64,000 nt of DNA from Rhizobacter sp. SG703 (GCF_012275445.1 NZ_JAAZQK010000005.1:62001-126000), one strand, 5' to 3'; positions 9,173-20,879 are shown, counted from the stretch's first letter. Notes: generated from the sequence alone by a model not told the origin. Numbers and translations are program-made.

Positions 9173-10618
9173 ATGAGCGCTGATCTCTGGCAGCGCGGCT
9201 GCGAGCGTTTGGCAGCCGAACTGCCCGAACAACAATTCAACACCTGGATCCGCCCGCTGCCCGCTGCCGACGTCACCGACCAAGGCATCTCCGGCGCGGT
9301 GGCATCACTGCGTGTGCCCAATCGGTTCAAGCTCGACTGGATCCGCAACCAATACGCCGGCCGCATCGAGGCCGTGCTGAGCGAACTCGCCGGCAAGCCG
9401 GTGCGGCTCGACCTGATGCTCGCGCCGCGCGACAACCCGGCGCCGATCGGCAGCTTCCGCGGCGACGGCCCGGTGCCGATCGCCCGCGCGCTCGGGCCGG
9501 CGCGGCCAGCCAGTGCCGACGGTGGCGATGTCGCGACGCTGGGCGCGCCCGCCGTGGCCGTGCCGCGCAGCCCGTCGGCCGCGAACGCCGCGCTGCCGCG
9601 TCACCGCCTGAACCCCGCGCTGACCTTCGGCTCGCTGGTGGCCGGCCGCGCGAACCAGATGGCCCGCACCGCGGCGCTGCACGTCGCCGGCGCGCCGGGG
9701 CAGATGTACAACCCGCTCTTCATCTACGGCGGCGTCGGCCTCGGCAAGACCCACCTGGTGCACGCCGTCGGCAACGCGCTGCTGGCCGACCGCACCGATG
9801 CCCGCGTGCTCTACCTGCACGCCGAGCAGTTCATCACCGACGTCGTCAAGAACTACCAGCGCAAGACCTTCGACGAGCTGAAGGCCAAGTACCACTCGCT
9901 GGACCTGCTGCTGATCGACGACGTGCAGTTCTTCGCCGGCAAGGAGCGCACGCAGGAGGAGTTCTTCAACGCCTTCGAGGCGCTGCTGGCCAAGCGGGCC
10001 CACATCATCATGACCAGCGACACCTACCCGAAGGGGCTGGTGGACATCGACGAGCGGCTGACCTCGCGCTTCGATGCCGGCCTGACGGTCGCGATCGAAC
10101 CGCCGGAACTCGAGATGCGCGTCGCGATCCTGATGCGCAAATCGGATGCCGAAGGCACCGCGATGCCGGAGGACGTGGCCTTCTTCGTCGCGAAGAACGT
10201 GCGGGCCAACGTGCGCGAGCTCGAAGGGGCGCTGCGCAAGATCCTGGCGTACTCGCGCTTCTCGCACAAGGACATCAACATCCAGCTGGCCCGCGAGGCG
10301 CTGAAGGACCTGCTGTCGATCCAGAACCGCCAGGTCGGCGTCGAGAACATCCAGAAGACGGTGGCCGACTTCTACAAGATCAAGGTCGCCGACATGTACA
10401 GCAAGAAGCGCCCGGCCAGCATCGCGCGGCCGCGCCAGATCGCGATGTACCTGGCCAAGGAAATGACGCAGAAGAGCCTGCCCGAGATCGGCGAGCTGTT
10501 CGGCGGGCGCGACCACACGACGGTGCTGCACGCGGTGCGCAAGATCGCCGGCGAGCGCCAGAAGAACACGGAGTTGAACCAGCAGCTGCACGTGCTGGAA
10601 CAGACGCTGAAAGGCTGA
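9173..10618 (+). CDS. dnaA: Chromosomal replication initiator DnaA
   Basis: AAA+ ATPase that binds DnaA boxes and melts the origin. 481 aa from ATG 9173 (MSADLWQRG), the family-conserved start; the frame extends 15 codons upstream to a TTG without conservation. Domain I 1-80, a variable linker rich in Ala/Pro (85-150), AAA+ domain with Walker [10 protein letters not shown] near 186 and Walker [10 protein letters not shown], and DNA-binding domain IV with [15 protein letters not shown] near 443. Followed by dnaN 244 bp later. Confidence 0.97.
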   Translation: MSADLWQRGCERLAAELPEQQFNTWIRPLPAADVTDQGISGAVASLRVPNRFKLDWIRNQYAGRIEAVLSELAGKPVRLDLMLAPRDNPAPIGSFRGDGPVPIARALGPARPASADGGDVATLGAPAVAVPRSPSAANAALPRHRLNPALTFGSLVAGRANQMARTAALHVAGAPGQMYNPLFIYGGVGLGKTHLVHAVGNALLADRTDARVLYLHAEQFITDVVKNYQRKTFDELKAKYHSLDLLLIDDVQFFAGKERTQEEFFNAFEALLAKRAHIIMTSDTYPKGLVDIDERLTSRFDAGLTVAIEPPELEMRVAILMRKSDAEGTAMPEDVAFFVAKNVRANVRELEGALRKILAYSRFSHKDINIQLAREALKDLLSIQNRQVGVENIQKTVADFYKIKVADMYSKKRPASIARPRQIAMYLAKEMTQKSLPEIGELFGGRDHTTVLHAVRKIAGERQKNTELNQQLHVLEQTLKG

Positions 10619-10862
10619 ACGACGCTGCTGACACCAATGCGTGGGGATGTCAAAGCACAAGCCTGGGGACAACTCTCGAACAACAGCCGAGATGTCCACA
10701 GGCCAGGCGGGTCCGGGAAAGTTGTTGCGTGCGAGTCCCGGAGTTCAAGGCCGGCTGCACACAGGGTTTCGAGGTCTGTAAGCGGTTGATGGAAAAGGGG
10801 AAAATGGCGTTCTCCACAAGGAACGCGATCCTCTACTAAGACGACTAATTTAAGAGGTTGAC
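10619..10862. other. dnaA-dnaN intergenic region with weak DnaA-box-like sites
   Basis: 244 bp without a gene. TTCTCCACA (10810-10818) differs from the DnaA box by one base, and ATGTCCACA (10692-10700) by two. The last 30 bp before dnaN are comparatively A/T-rich. It probably holds the dnaN promoter and might contribute to the origin, but its boxes are poorer than those upstream of dnaA. Confidence 0.4.
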
Positions 10863-12002
10863 ATGATTGTCTTGAAGGCAGCGCAAGAAAAAGTGTTGGG
10901 AGCCCTGCAGGCCGTCTCCGGCATCGTCGAGCGTCGGCACACCTTGCCCATCCTGGCCAACGTGCTGATCCGCAAGACCGGCAGCCAGGTCGAGCTGACC
11001 AGCAGCGACCTGGAGATCCAGGTGCGCACCACCGCCGAGTTCGACGGCGATGCGAGCAACTTCGCGACCACCGTCGGTGCGCGCAAGCTGATCGACATCC
11101 TCCGCTCGCTGCCGGCCGACCAGACCGTCACGCTGAGCGCGGCGCAGAACAAGCTGACGCTGCAGGGCGGCAAGAGCCGCTTCACGCTGCAGACGTTGCC
11201 GGCCGACGACTTCCCGCTGGTGCAGGAAGCGGCCGACTTCGGCCCGGTGTTCAGCGTGCCGCAGAAGACGCTGAAGACGCTGATCAACCAGGTGCACTTC
11301 GCGATGGCGGTGCACGACATCCGCTACTACCTCAACGGCATCCTGTTCGTCGCCGAAGGCAAGAGCCTGACGCTCGTGGCGACCGACGGCCACCGGCTGG
11401 CGCTGGCGCAGGCCAACCTCGACGTCGAGATCCCGAAGCAGGAAGTCATCCTGCCGCGCAAGACCGTGCTCGAACTGCAGCGGCTGCTGAAGGACGGCAA
11501 AGACGACAAGGACGGCAAGGACGAGAAGGACAACGCGCCGATCGAGATGCGCTTCGCCGGCAACCAGGCCAAGTTCAGCTTCAGCGGCATGGAGTTCGTC
11601 ACCAAGCTGGTCGAGGGCAAATTCCCCGACTACAACCGCGTGATCCCGAAGAACCACAAGAACCACGTGACGCTCGGCCGCGCGCCGCTGCTGGCCAGCC
11701 TGCAGCGCGCCGCGATCCTGACCAGCGAGAAGTTCAAGGGCGTGCGCGTCAACATCGAGCCCGGCGTGCTGCGCATCGCGTCGAGCAATGCAGAGCAGGA
11801 AGAGGCCAAGGAAGAGCTCGAGGTCGACTACGACGGCGACGCGATCGAGATCGGCTTCAACGTGACCTACCTGATGGACGCGCTGGCCAACATGAGCGTC
11901 GAGATGGTGAAGCTGGAGCTGCAGGACACCAACTCCAGCGCGCTGTTCACCGTGCCCGAGCAGGCGGGCTTCAAGTACGTCGTGATGCCGATGCGTATTT
12001 GA
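10863..12002 (+). CDS. dnaN: DNA polymerase III beta sliding clamp
   Basis: Ring-shaped processivity clamp that tethers Pol III to DNA and recruits other repair proteins. 379 aa; N-terminus MIVLKAAQEKVLGALQAV and C-terminus YVVMPMRI are characteristic. Three clamp domains are recognisable. At about residues 210-224 there is a low-complexity, highly charged insert (GKDDKDGKDEKDN) that makes it about 10 residues longer than most homologues. Lies in the dnaA-dnaN-gyrB order, 77 bp before gyrB. Confidence 0.97.
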   Translation: MIVLKAAQEKVLGALQAVSGIVERRHTLPILANVLIRKTGSQVELTSSDLEIQVRTTAEFDGDASNFATTVGARKLIDILRSLPADQTVTLSAAQNKLTLQGGKSRFTLQTLPADDFPLVQEAADFGPVFSVPQKTLKTLINQVHFAMAVHDIRYYLNGILFVAEGKSLTLVATDGHRLALAQANLDVEIPKQEVILPRKTVLELQRLLKDGKDDKDGKDEKDNAPIEMRFAGNQAKFSFSGMEFVTKLVEGKFPDYNRVIPKNHKNHVTLGRAPLLASLQRAAILTSEKFKGVRVNIEPGVLRIASSNAEQEEAKEELEVDYDGDAIEIGFNVTYLMDALANMSVEMVKLELQDTNSSALFTVPEQAGFKYVVMPMRI

Positions 12003-12028
12003 TCCGACGGCCTCGATCCCGGGCGTGA

Positions 12029-14596
<2,568 letters not shown>

Positions 14597-14613
14597 CCGG
14601 GTCGGGTGCCGCT

Positions 14614-15156
14614 GTGCGAAAAGTCGTCCTGATCATGACCATGTCGATCGACGGGTACGTCGTCGCACCGGAAGGCATGTCCACCGGCGGTTCGCCTGAA
14701 TCGGCAGAGCTCAAGCGCTGGAAACTGGATCGCATTCGTCGCGCCGGCACCCACATCATGGGTCGCGTGAGCTACGAGGAAATGGGGCCGTTCTGGCAAC
14801 AGTCCGACGATGCCTATGCCGCACCGATGAACGACATCCCGAAGGTCGTGTTCTCGAAAACGTTGAAGGAGGCGACCTGGCCGGATTCCTCCATCGCGAG
14901 AGGCGACCTGTACGAGGAAATCTCCGGACTGAAGAAGCAGGCCGGCGGCGACATCATCGCGTGGGGCGGGGCAGCGTTCGCTCAGGCGTTGTCGAAGGCG
15001 GGGCTGATCGATGAGTACGTCATCCTGACGCGGCCCATCGCCTATGGCGGCGGCAAGCCGCTGTTCAGCGGCCTGGGCGACGCCCTCAAGCTCGACGTGC
15101 TCGTGACAGCCGCCTACGACAACGGCACCTTGCTTCGCATCTACGCCCCCCGCTGA
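14614..15156 (+). CDS. RibD C-terminal/dihydrofolate-reductase-fold protein
   Basis: 180 aa of the DHFR-like RibD-C family: KVVLIMTMSIDGYVVAPEG at the N-terminus, GRVSYEEM near residue 48, and DIIAWGGAAFAQALSKAGLID near 118, where the nucleotide would bind. Members reduce pyrimidine or pteridine-like substrates, but the physiological substrate of single-domain versions is generally unknown. GTG 14614 keeps the first beta-strand; ATG 14635 would remove it. It begins 17 bp after gyrB and may be read from the gyrB transcript. Confidence 0.8.
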   Translation: MRKVVLIMTMSIDGYVVAPEGMSTGGSPESAELKRWKLDRIRRAGTHIMGRVSYEEMGPFWQQSDDAYAAPMNDIPKVVFSKTLKEATWPDSSIARGDLYEEISGLKKQAGGDIIAWGGAAFAQALSKAGLIDEYVILTRPIAYGGGKPLFSGLGDALKLDVLVTAAYDNGTLLRIYAPR

Positions 15157-15188
15157 AGTCACAGGAATGAGAAGGTCCTTGAACGTCG

Positions 15189-17084
15189 ATGGATGACGTC
15201 GTCAACGACGCTGTCGGTAGCCGGACCAGGGCGCGATTCCGCCGCCCGTCGGCGCGGCACCTTGCGTGGGCGTGCGTGGCCCTCGCTGGCGCCGGTCTGC
15301 TGATCGCGCCCTGTTTCTGGCCGTCGTTGTGGCATCTTCCGCAGTCGACCCCGCTGCGGCTGTCGGTGGCCACGGCCCTGGTGGTCTACCTGGGCCGCCG
15401 ACGGCTCTCCGATGCCATCGTGCTGGCCATTCCGCCGCTCGCCGGTCCGTGGGTGGATGCCGATCTCGGCGCGCACGCCCTGCTGGTGGCCTGCCTGGTG
15501 CCGTACCTGCTGACGTTGCGGCCCCGCTTTGCCGCGGTGGCAGGAAGCGCGCTGGTCGCGCTGCTGATGACGGCCATCGGCCTGAAGGAGCAATTCGCCG
15601 GCACCACGCTGACCTGGCAGGACATCCGGTTCTTCTTCCGGCAGTTCGCCGACAACGTCGACGTGATGGCGAGCCAGCCCACGTTGCTCTGGTACGCCGG
15701 CGGAGCCTTGGGCCTGGCGACGCTGGCCTGCTTCCTGGCCTGGCGGTCGACTCCGTCTGACCGCACCGCGCGCTGGGCAGCCCCAGGCACCGCGGCGATC
15801 CTTGCGCTGTTCCTGGTCGTGCACAGCGGCGGCCTGGTTGCGCGGAAGGCGTCGCAACTGAGCGCGGCCGGGGATGCCTGGATCATCGGAGAAGGCCAAC
15901 TCGATCGGCCGATCCTCACGTTCTTCGCGACGGCCTTCATGGTGCCTCGCTGGGAAGGCGGCGCCGCAGACACCGGCGTGTTCCAGCGCGACAGCCGCCA
16001 GCTGATGTCCGGCGCGGCACGGGCCAGGCCGGCCGACATCGTCGTGTTCCTGCAGGAGAGCCAGTTCAACCCGGCTGCCCTCGCAGGCTGCCCGGCAGCC
16101 CTGTGCGCACTCGACGCATTCGACGCGACGAAACAGACCGTGGCACGCGGGCCGCTGCAGGTGCACACCTTCGGCGGTGGAACCTGGAAGTCGGAGTTCG
16201 CGTTCCAGACCGGTGTTCCGCACAGCGCGTTCGGGCCGGCGGGCGAGTTCGCGCCGTTCAACATCGCGCCCGGCACGCACCGGTCGTTCGTGCGGTCGCT
16301 GAAGGCCGCCGGCTACCGCACGGTGGCGCTGTACCCGACACGCGGCGGCATGATGAATGGCCGCGCGGCCTATGCCGCCTACGGCTTCGACGCGTTCTAC
16401 GACGCGACGGAGCAAGGCCTCTCCGGGGGCTACGACACGCCGGATGCGCTGGTGCATGCCGCCGCCCGCGAGGTTCTTGCACGCGAGCGGACGCACGACC
16501 AGCCGGTGTTCCTGTTCGTGCTGACGATCTTCAACCACGCGGAGCACGGCGTGGACATGGAACGCGTGCCGGCCGGACTCGTCGCCGAAGCATCCAAGGT
16601 GTTTTCGGCCGACGAAGCACAGAGCGTCGCCGACTACGTGTGGCGCACGCGCGAGTTCGAACGCGAGTTGAAGCTCACCCGCGCGGCGGTGCTGGGCACC
16701 CCCAGGCCGGCCGTGTTCGCCTGGTTCGGAGATCACCAGCCACCGTTCGCGAACGCGATGTCGCTGAGACAGCGCATGCAGTCCCTCCCGACGGAGTCCG
16801 GGACGGTGCCCGCGAAGTACCAGACGTGGTACGAGGTGTCGAGCAACCAGGGCGGCTCGATCGCGAGACAGGCCGAAAAACAGGCGCCGCGTGCCGTGGA
16901 CATCGTGTTCCTGCCCGGCCTGCTCGCGCAGGCCGCCGGCGCGCCGCTGGACGATTGGCTGGCCGCCAACGTGTCGGCAAGAGCGCAATGCGGTGGGCTG
17001 TTGGAAGCCTGCCAGGTGCCGGCGGTGCGCGGGGCCTACCTCTCGTACCTGTGGCGGGACCTCAATGAGTTCGAACTGCCGTGA
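15189..17084 (+). CDS. Membrane sulfatase/LTA-synthase-like transferase
   Basis: 631 aa of the alkaline-phosphatase superfamily. About five membrane helices fill residues 20-200, followed by an extracytoplasmic catalytic domain: VVFLQESQFNPAA near 282, TFGGGTWKSEF with the presumed Thr nucleophile at about 332, GYRTVALYPTRGG and a late FGDHQPPF near 513. This is the layout of LTA synthases and of OpgB- or phosphoethanolamine-type transferases, so transfer of a phosphoglycerol or similar group to an envelope glycan is an inference. Starts 32 bp after the DHFR-fold gene. Confidence 0.72.
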   Translation: MDDVVNDAVGSRTRARFRRPSARHLAWACVALAGAGLLIAPCFWPSLWHLPQSTPLRLSVATALVVYLGRRRLSDAIVLAIPPLAGPWVDADLGAHALLVACLVPYLLTLRPRFAAVAGSALVALLMTAIGLKEQFAGTTLTWQDIRFFFRQFADNVDVMASQPTLLWYAGGALGLATLACFLAWRSTPSDRTARWAAPGTAAILALFLVVHSGGLVARKASQLSAAGDAWIIGEGQLDRPILTFFATAFMVPRWEGGAADTGVFQRDSRQLMSGAARARPADIVVFLQESQFNPAALAGCPAALCALDAFDATKQTVARGPLQVHTFGGGTWKSEFAFQTGVPHSAFGPAGEFAPFNIAPGTHRSFVRSLKAAGYRTVALYPTRGGMMNGRAAYAAYGFDAFYDATEQGLSGGYDTPDALVHAAAREVLARERTHDQPVFLFVLTIFNHAEHGVDMERVPAGLVAEASKVFSADEAQSVADYVWRTREFERELKLTRAAVLGTPRPAVFAWFGDHQPPFANAMSLRQRMQSLPTESGTVPAKYQTWYEVSSNQGGSIARQAEKQAPRAVDIVFLPGLLAQAAGAPLDDWLAANVSARAQCGGLLEACQVPAVRGAYLSYLWRDLNEFELP

Positions 17085-17152
17085 ACTCGACCTTCCTCGT
17101 CCTGCCGCGACCGAGCCGCCCGTTCCCACCCCCCCACGAACCAAGGGCGGCC

Positions 17153-17177
17153 ACCCCGGTAAAATCCGAGGTTTTTT
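17153..17177 (+). terminator. Hairpin plus T-run (or overlapping -10 TAAAAT) before the DUF3348 gene
   Basis: ACCCCGG (17153-17159), loop TAAAAT, CCGAGGT (17166-17172) with one mismatch, followed by six T residues (17172-17177). It reads as a weak intrinsic terminator for the sulfatase gene. The loop TAAAAT could equally be a -10 element driving the next operon; no good -35 was found at 16-18 bp. The two readings cannot be separated by eye. Confidence 0.35.
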
Positions 17178-17187
17178 CGTTGGCACC

Positions 17188-17856
17188 TTGACTGGCACCC
17201 TGGCGCGCGCACCGCGCCGCACACCTCTTTCCGGCTCCGCGCTGATCCGCTTGCTGGCTGCGCTGGGCGACACCGACATCCCGGCGCCGAAGGACAGCTT
17301 CTCGGACGGGCTGTGCCGATGGTTCGACTGGACGGACGCGATCTCGCTGTCATCGGCGCTGGACGGTCCGCAGGCGGCGGTGGTCGAATCGCGCGCCGCT
17401 GCAAACGCGGCGGCCGCTGCGGCCGACCGCGACTGCCGTCGCGTGCGCGAGGCCATCGCCAAGCTCGGTGCTTCCGTCGATCCCACCAGCGACGACTTCG
17501 CGCCGCACCGCCAGCGCTACCTCGGCTGGCAGCAGGCGATGGACGCGGGCATCGCGCCGCTGCGCCGCCGGGTGCGCACGGCGCTGTCGTCCGCCTCGCC
17601 GGCGCTGGCGCGCCTGGCGGCGGTGGACGCGGTGATGGACAAGGTCATCGGTGCCCGCGAACGCACGCTGCTGGCCACGGTGCCGGCGTGGCTCGAACGG
17701 CACTTCGCGCGCGTGCAGGGCCGTCAGCCCGACGCCTGGCGCGACACCTTCTGCCAGGACATGCGCGAGGTCCTGCTCGCCGAACTGGACCACCGAATGC
17801 AACCGGTCGACGGGCTCCTCGAAGCCCTTCGCGGGTCGTCACCAGACCAACCATGA
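17188..17856 (+). CDS. DUF3348 protein, first gene of a ZorAB-like motor locus
   Basis: 222 aa, cytoplasmic-looking, Ala/Arg-rich and mostly helical; begins TGTLARAPRRTPLSGSALIR after the start and continues with a WFDWTDAISLSSALDG stretch typical of DUF3348. Biochemical function unknown. TTG 17188 is chosen because homologues begin just before the RTPLSG segment. ATG 17065 in the same frame would add an unlikely Pro-rich tail overlapping the sulfatase gene and is the alternative. The stop overlaps the next start by 4 bp. This family, the DUF802 channel, an OmpA-like protein and DUF2894 recur together in Burkholderiales as I recall. Confidence 0.78.
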   Translation: MTGTLARAPRRTPLSGSALIRLLAALGDTDIPAPKDSFSDGLCRWFDWTDAISLSSALDGPQAAVVESRAAANAAAAAADRDCRRVREAIAKLGASVDPTSDDFAPHRQRYLGWQQAMDAGIAPLRRRVRTALSSASPALARLAAVDAVMDKVIGARERTLLATVPAWLERHFARVQGRQPDAWRDTFCQDMREVLLAELDHRMQPVDGLLEALRGSSPDQP

Positions 17857-19664
17857 CCAGATTTCTCCCTCACGCCGTGTTCCTGGCCGGCCTGGCCGCC
17901 CTCGGCTGGGTCGGTGCCGGCTACGTCGGCTCCCACCCGCTCGCGCTGGCCATCACCGCGCTGATCGGCGCGTTCTACGCGATCGGCGCGCTCGAACTGC
18001 ACCGCTTCCGGCAGGCCACCGCCATGCTGGCCCGGGCCGTCGGCGGCCTGGCCGATCCGCTGCCCGGCCTGCGGCCGTGGCTCGATGGCGTGCCGGCGTC
18101 GCTGCAGAACGCAGTGCGACGCCGCATCGAAGGCGAATCCGCCGGCTTCCCCGGCCCGGCGCTGGCGCCCTACCTGGCCGGCCTGCTGGTGCTGCTCGGC
18201 ATGCTCGGCACCTTCGTCGGCATGGTGTTCACGCTGCGCGGCACCGGCATGGCGCTCGACGCCTCGACCGACCTGCAGGCCGTGCGCGCCTCGCTGGTCG
18301 CGCCGGTGCAGGGCCTCGGACTCGCCTTCGGCACCTCGATCGCCGGCGTGGCCGCCTCCGCGGCGCTCGGCCTGCTGTCGGCACTGGCCCGACGCGAACG
18401 CGTGCAGGCCTTGCAGCAGCTCGACGCGAAGATCGCCACCACGCTGCGTCCGTTCTCGGGCGTCCACCAGCGCGAGGAATCGCTGAAGCTGCTGCAGCGC
18501 CAGGTCGAGCAGATGCCGGCGCTGGTCGACGGCCTGCATGCCGTGATGCAGGCGATGGAGCGGCAGGCCGAGGCATCGAACGCCCGCCTGCTGGCCAGCC
18601 AGGAGCGCTTTCACGGCACGGCCGAGGCGGCGTTCATCGCGCTCGCCTCGTCGGTCGATCGCACGCTGAAAGAGAGCCTCGCGGAAAGCGCCCGCCTGGC
18701 CGGCGCGACGATCCGCCCGGCCGTCGAGGCCACGATGGCCGGCATCGCGCACGAGACAGCCGCGCTGCACCAGACCCTCTCGACCACGTGGCAGTCGTCG
18801 CTCGACGGATTCGCGCAGGCCTTCGAGCAGCGCGGCAGCGCGCTGCTGAAGACGGTCGCGCAGGCGCATGCCGAGTTGCAGTCGGCCGCGGCCACCCACG
18901 AGCAGCAGCGCCTCGCCGCGATGACGCACCGCCTCGAGTCGATGGCCGCCTCGTTGCGCAGCGAGTGGCAGCAGGCCGGCGCCCAGAGCCTCGCACAGCA
19001 GCAGCAGGTCCATGAGACGCTGCAGCGCAGTGCCCGCGACATCGCCGCCCAGGTCGAGTCGCAGGCGACGGCCACCACCGCCGAGATTGCCCGCCTGCTG
19101 CAGGCCGCGGCCGAAGCCCCGCGCGCCGCCGCCGAAGTGATCGGCGAGCTGCGCCGCCAGCTCTCCGACAGCATCGCGCGCGACAACACGCTGCTCGACG
19201 AGCGCGCCCGCATCCTCGGCACGCTCGGCAGCCTGCTCGACACCGTGCAGCACGCCGCCACCGAGCAGCGCGGCGCGATCGATGCGCTGGTCGGCTCGTC
19301 GGCCGCGCTGCTCGATCGCGTCGGTGCGCGCTTCAACGAGCAGGTCGATGCGCAGACCGACAAGCTGGCTGCCGTCGCGGCCCAGGTCACCGGCAGTGCG
19401 GTCGAAGTGGCCAGCCTCGGCGAGGCCTTCGGCCTGGCCGTCGAGCTGTTCGGCCAGTCGAACGACAAGCTGGTGAACCAGCTGCAGCGCATCGACAGCG
19501 CACTGGGCAAGTCGCTGGCGCGCAGCGACGACCAGCTCGCGTACTACGTGGCCCAGGCGCGCGAGGTCATCGACCTGAGCCTGCTGTCGCAGAAGCAGAT
19601 CATCGAGGACCTGCAGCGCCTCGCCGGCAAGGCGGCGGCCCCGGCGGCCGTGGCGGTGCGGTGA
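17853..19664 (+). CDS. MotA/TolQ/ZorA-like channel protein with DUF802 coiled-coil tail
   Basis: 603 aa. Residues 5-48 are two hydrophobic helices. At 105-190 lies a MotA/TolQ/ExbB-type core: LAPYLAGLLVLLGMLGTFVG, then LVAPVQGLGLAFGTSIAGVA. Residues 200-600 are a continuous Ala/Gln/Glu-rich coiled coil matching DUF802. This is the architecture of ZorA, a proton-driven motor subunit with a long intracellular tail; ion conduction is an inference from family. ATG 17853 overlaps the DUF3348 stop (ATGA), and the stop overlaps the OmpA-like start (TGATG), so the three proteins are translationally coupled. Confidence 0.82.
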   Translation: MTRFLPHAVFLAGLAALGWVGAGYVGSHPLALAITALIGAFYAIGALELHRFRQATAMLARAVGGLADPLPGLRPWLDGVPASLQNAVRRRIEGESAGFPGPALAPYLAGLLVLLGMLGTFVGMVFTLRGTGMALDASTDLQAVRASLVAPVQGLGLAFGTSIAGVAASAALGLLSALARRERVQALQQLDAKIATTLRPFSGVHQREESLKLLQRQVEQMPALVDGLHAVMQAMERQAEASNARLLASQERFHGTAEAAFIALASSVDRTLKESLAESARLAGATIRPAVEATMAGIAHETAALHQTLSTTWQSSLDGFAQAFEQRGSALLKTVAQAHAELQSAAATHEQQRLAAMTHRLESMAASLRSEWQQAGAQSLAQQQQVHETLQRSARDIAAQVESQATATTAEIARLLQAAAEAPRAAAEVIGELRRQLSDSIARDNTLLDERARILGTLGSLLDTVQHAATEQRGAIDALVGSSAALLDRVGARFNEQVDAQTDKLAAVAAQVTGSAVEVASLGEAFGLAVELFGQSNDKLVNQLQRIDSALGKSLARSDDQLAYYVAQAREVIDLSLLSQKQIIEDLQRLAGKAAAPAAVAVR

Positions 19665-20311
19665 TGGAAGAGATCGACGCGGGCGGGGAATCGTCGGTAC
19701 CGGTCTGGGCGGTGTTCGGCGACCTGATGGCCGGCCTGCTCGGCGCCTTCGTGCTGATCCTGCTGTGCGCGATCGGCGCGCAGCTCGAGCTGGCGAGCCG
19801 GCTCGAGAACGAGGTGCGGCAACACCAGCTCGAGGAACAGCGCCGCCAGGCGCTGGAGCGTGCGCTGGCAGGGCCGCTGGCGGCCGGCCGGGTGACGCTC
19901 GACCACGGGCGCATCGGCATCAGCGGCAGCGTGCTGTTCGCCTTCAATTCCGCCGACCTGCAGCCCGAAGGACGGCAGCTGCTGCAGAGCCTGGCCGCGC
20001 CGCTGGCTGCTTACCTGCAGGCGCGCGACGAGGTGTTGATGGTCAGCGGCTTCACCGACGACCGCCAGGTGCGCGGCGGCAACCGGCAGTTCGCCGACAA
20101 CTGGGAACTGTCGGCCCAGCGCGCGCTGACGGTGACGCGCACGCTGATCGAGGAAGGCCTGCCGTCGTCGTCGATCTTCGCGGCGGCATTCGGCTCGGAG
20201 CAGCCGGTGGCGCCGAATGCCGATGCGCAGGGGCGCTCGAAGAACCGGCGCGTCGAGATGGCGCCGACACCGCGGCCGGCACGCGGTACCACGGCGGCGC
20301 CGCATGGTTGA
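19664..20311 (+). CDS. MotB/ZorB-like OmpA-family stator protein
   Basis: 215 aa: one N-terminal membrane helix, VPVWAVFGDLMAGLLGAFVL, with an Asp at residue 20 in the position of the proton-carrying Asp of MotB/ZorB; a short coiled linker; then a periplasmic OmpA-like peptidoglycan-binding domain (about 80-200: FNSADLQPEG, SGFTDDRQV, LSAQRALTV, KNRRVEM). This pairs naturally with the MotA/ZorA-like protein upstream as the second half of an ion-driven stator. ATG 19664 overlaps the upstream stop; a GTG at 19661 is directly before it. The end overlaps the DUF2894 gene by 8 bp. Confidence 0.83.
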   Translation: MEEIDAGGESSVPVWAVFGDLMAGLLGAFVLILLCAIGAQLELASRLENEVRQHQLEEQRRQALERALAGPLAAGRVTLDHGRIGISGSVLFAFNSADLQPEGRQLLQSLAAPLAAYLQARDEVLMVSGFTDDRQVRGGNRQFADNWELSAQRALTVTRTLIEEGLPSSSIFAAAFGSEQPVAPNADAQGRSKNRRVEMAPTPRPARGTTAAPHG

Positions 20312-20879
20312 CGGCGCGCGGGCGGATCCGGCCGTCGAGGCCTGGCGCGAGCGTGAAGCGCCACAGGCCGACCGGGTGCACTTGCGCATCCTCGAAGCGC
20401 TGGCCCGGCGGGCCGCGAACCACGAAGGCGCCGTGCGGCGGGTGCTTGACGAGCGGCTCGCACAGCTGGTGGCGGCGCATCGGCGTCGGCTGGACCAGCC
20501 GCAACCGCCGCACGACGAGCCGCGGCCGCCTGCCGACGGCGTTCCGCCAGCGCGCAGCATGCTGGCCGAGCTGGTCGCCGACCTGGGCGAGCGCTCCGCA
20601 GCGCGGATGCCGTCGGCGGCGAGCCCGGAACCCACGTCAATTGGTGCGGCCGTCGAACTGGAAACGCTGCCGTTTTTCAGGCGCACCTGGTCGCGGCTGA
20701 GTGCCGATCAGCGCCTGGCGCAATCGCAGGCCGCACTGCCGCAGAACGCCGGCCCGCTGAACTCGCACCACCTGGTGCACCGCTCGTTGACCTTGATGCG
20801 CGAGCTGTCGCCCGGCTACTTCGACCGTTTCGTGGCCCATGTCGATGCGTTGCTGTCGTTGCAACAGGGGTCAAGCTGA
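20304..20879 (+). CDS. DUF2894 protein, last gene of the ZorAB-like locus
   Basis: 191 aa with no signal peptide or membrane segment. An Arg/Ala-rich N-terminal half with predicted helices is followed by a conserved C-terminal block (about 130-190): RTWSRLSADQRLAQSQAALP, NAGPLNSHHLVHRSL and LSPGYFDRFVAHVDALLSL, characteristic of DUF2894. Function unknown. ATG 20304 overlaps the OmpA-like gene by 8 bp, so it belongs to the same operon and probably acts with the motor proteins. Confidence 0.78.
   Translation: MVDGARADPAVEAWREREAPQADRVHLRILEALARRAANHEGAVRRVLDERLAQLVAAHRRRLDQPQPPHDEPRPPADGVPPARSMLAELVADLGERSAARMPSAASPEPTSIGAAVELETLPFFRRTWSRLSADQRLAQSQAALPQNAGPLNSHHLVHRSLTLMRELSPGYFDRFVAHVDALLSLQQGSS

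Noticed and set aside
17065-17187. Upstream ATG start for the DUF3348 gene.
   Set aside because: It would add a Pro-rich, hairpin-encoded tail overlapping the sulfatase gene; family proteins start just before the RTPLSG segment. Not excluded experimentally.
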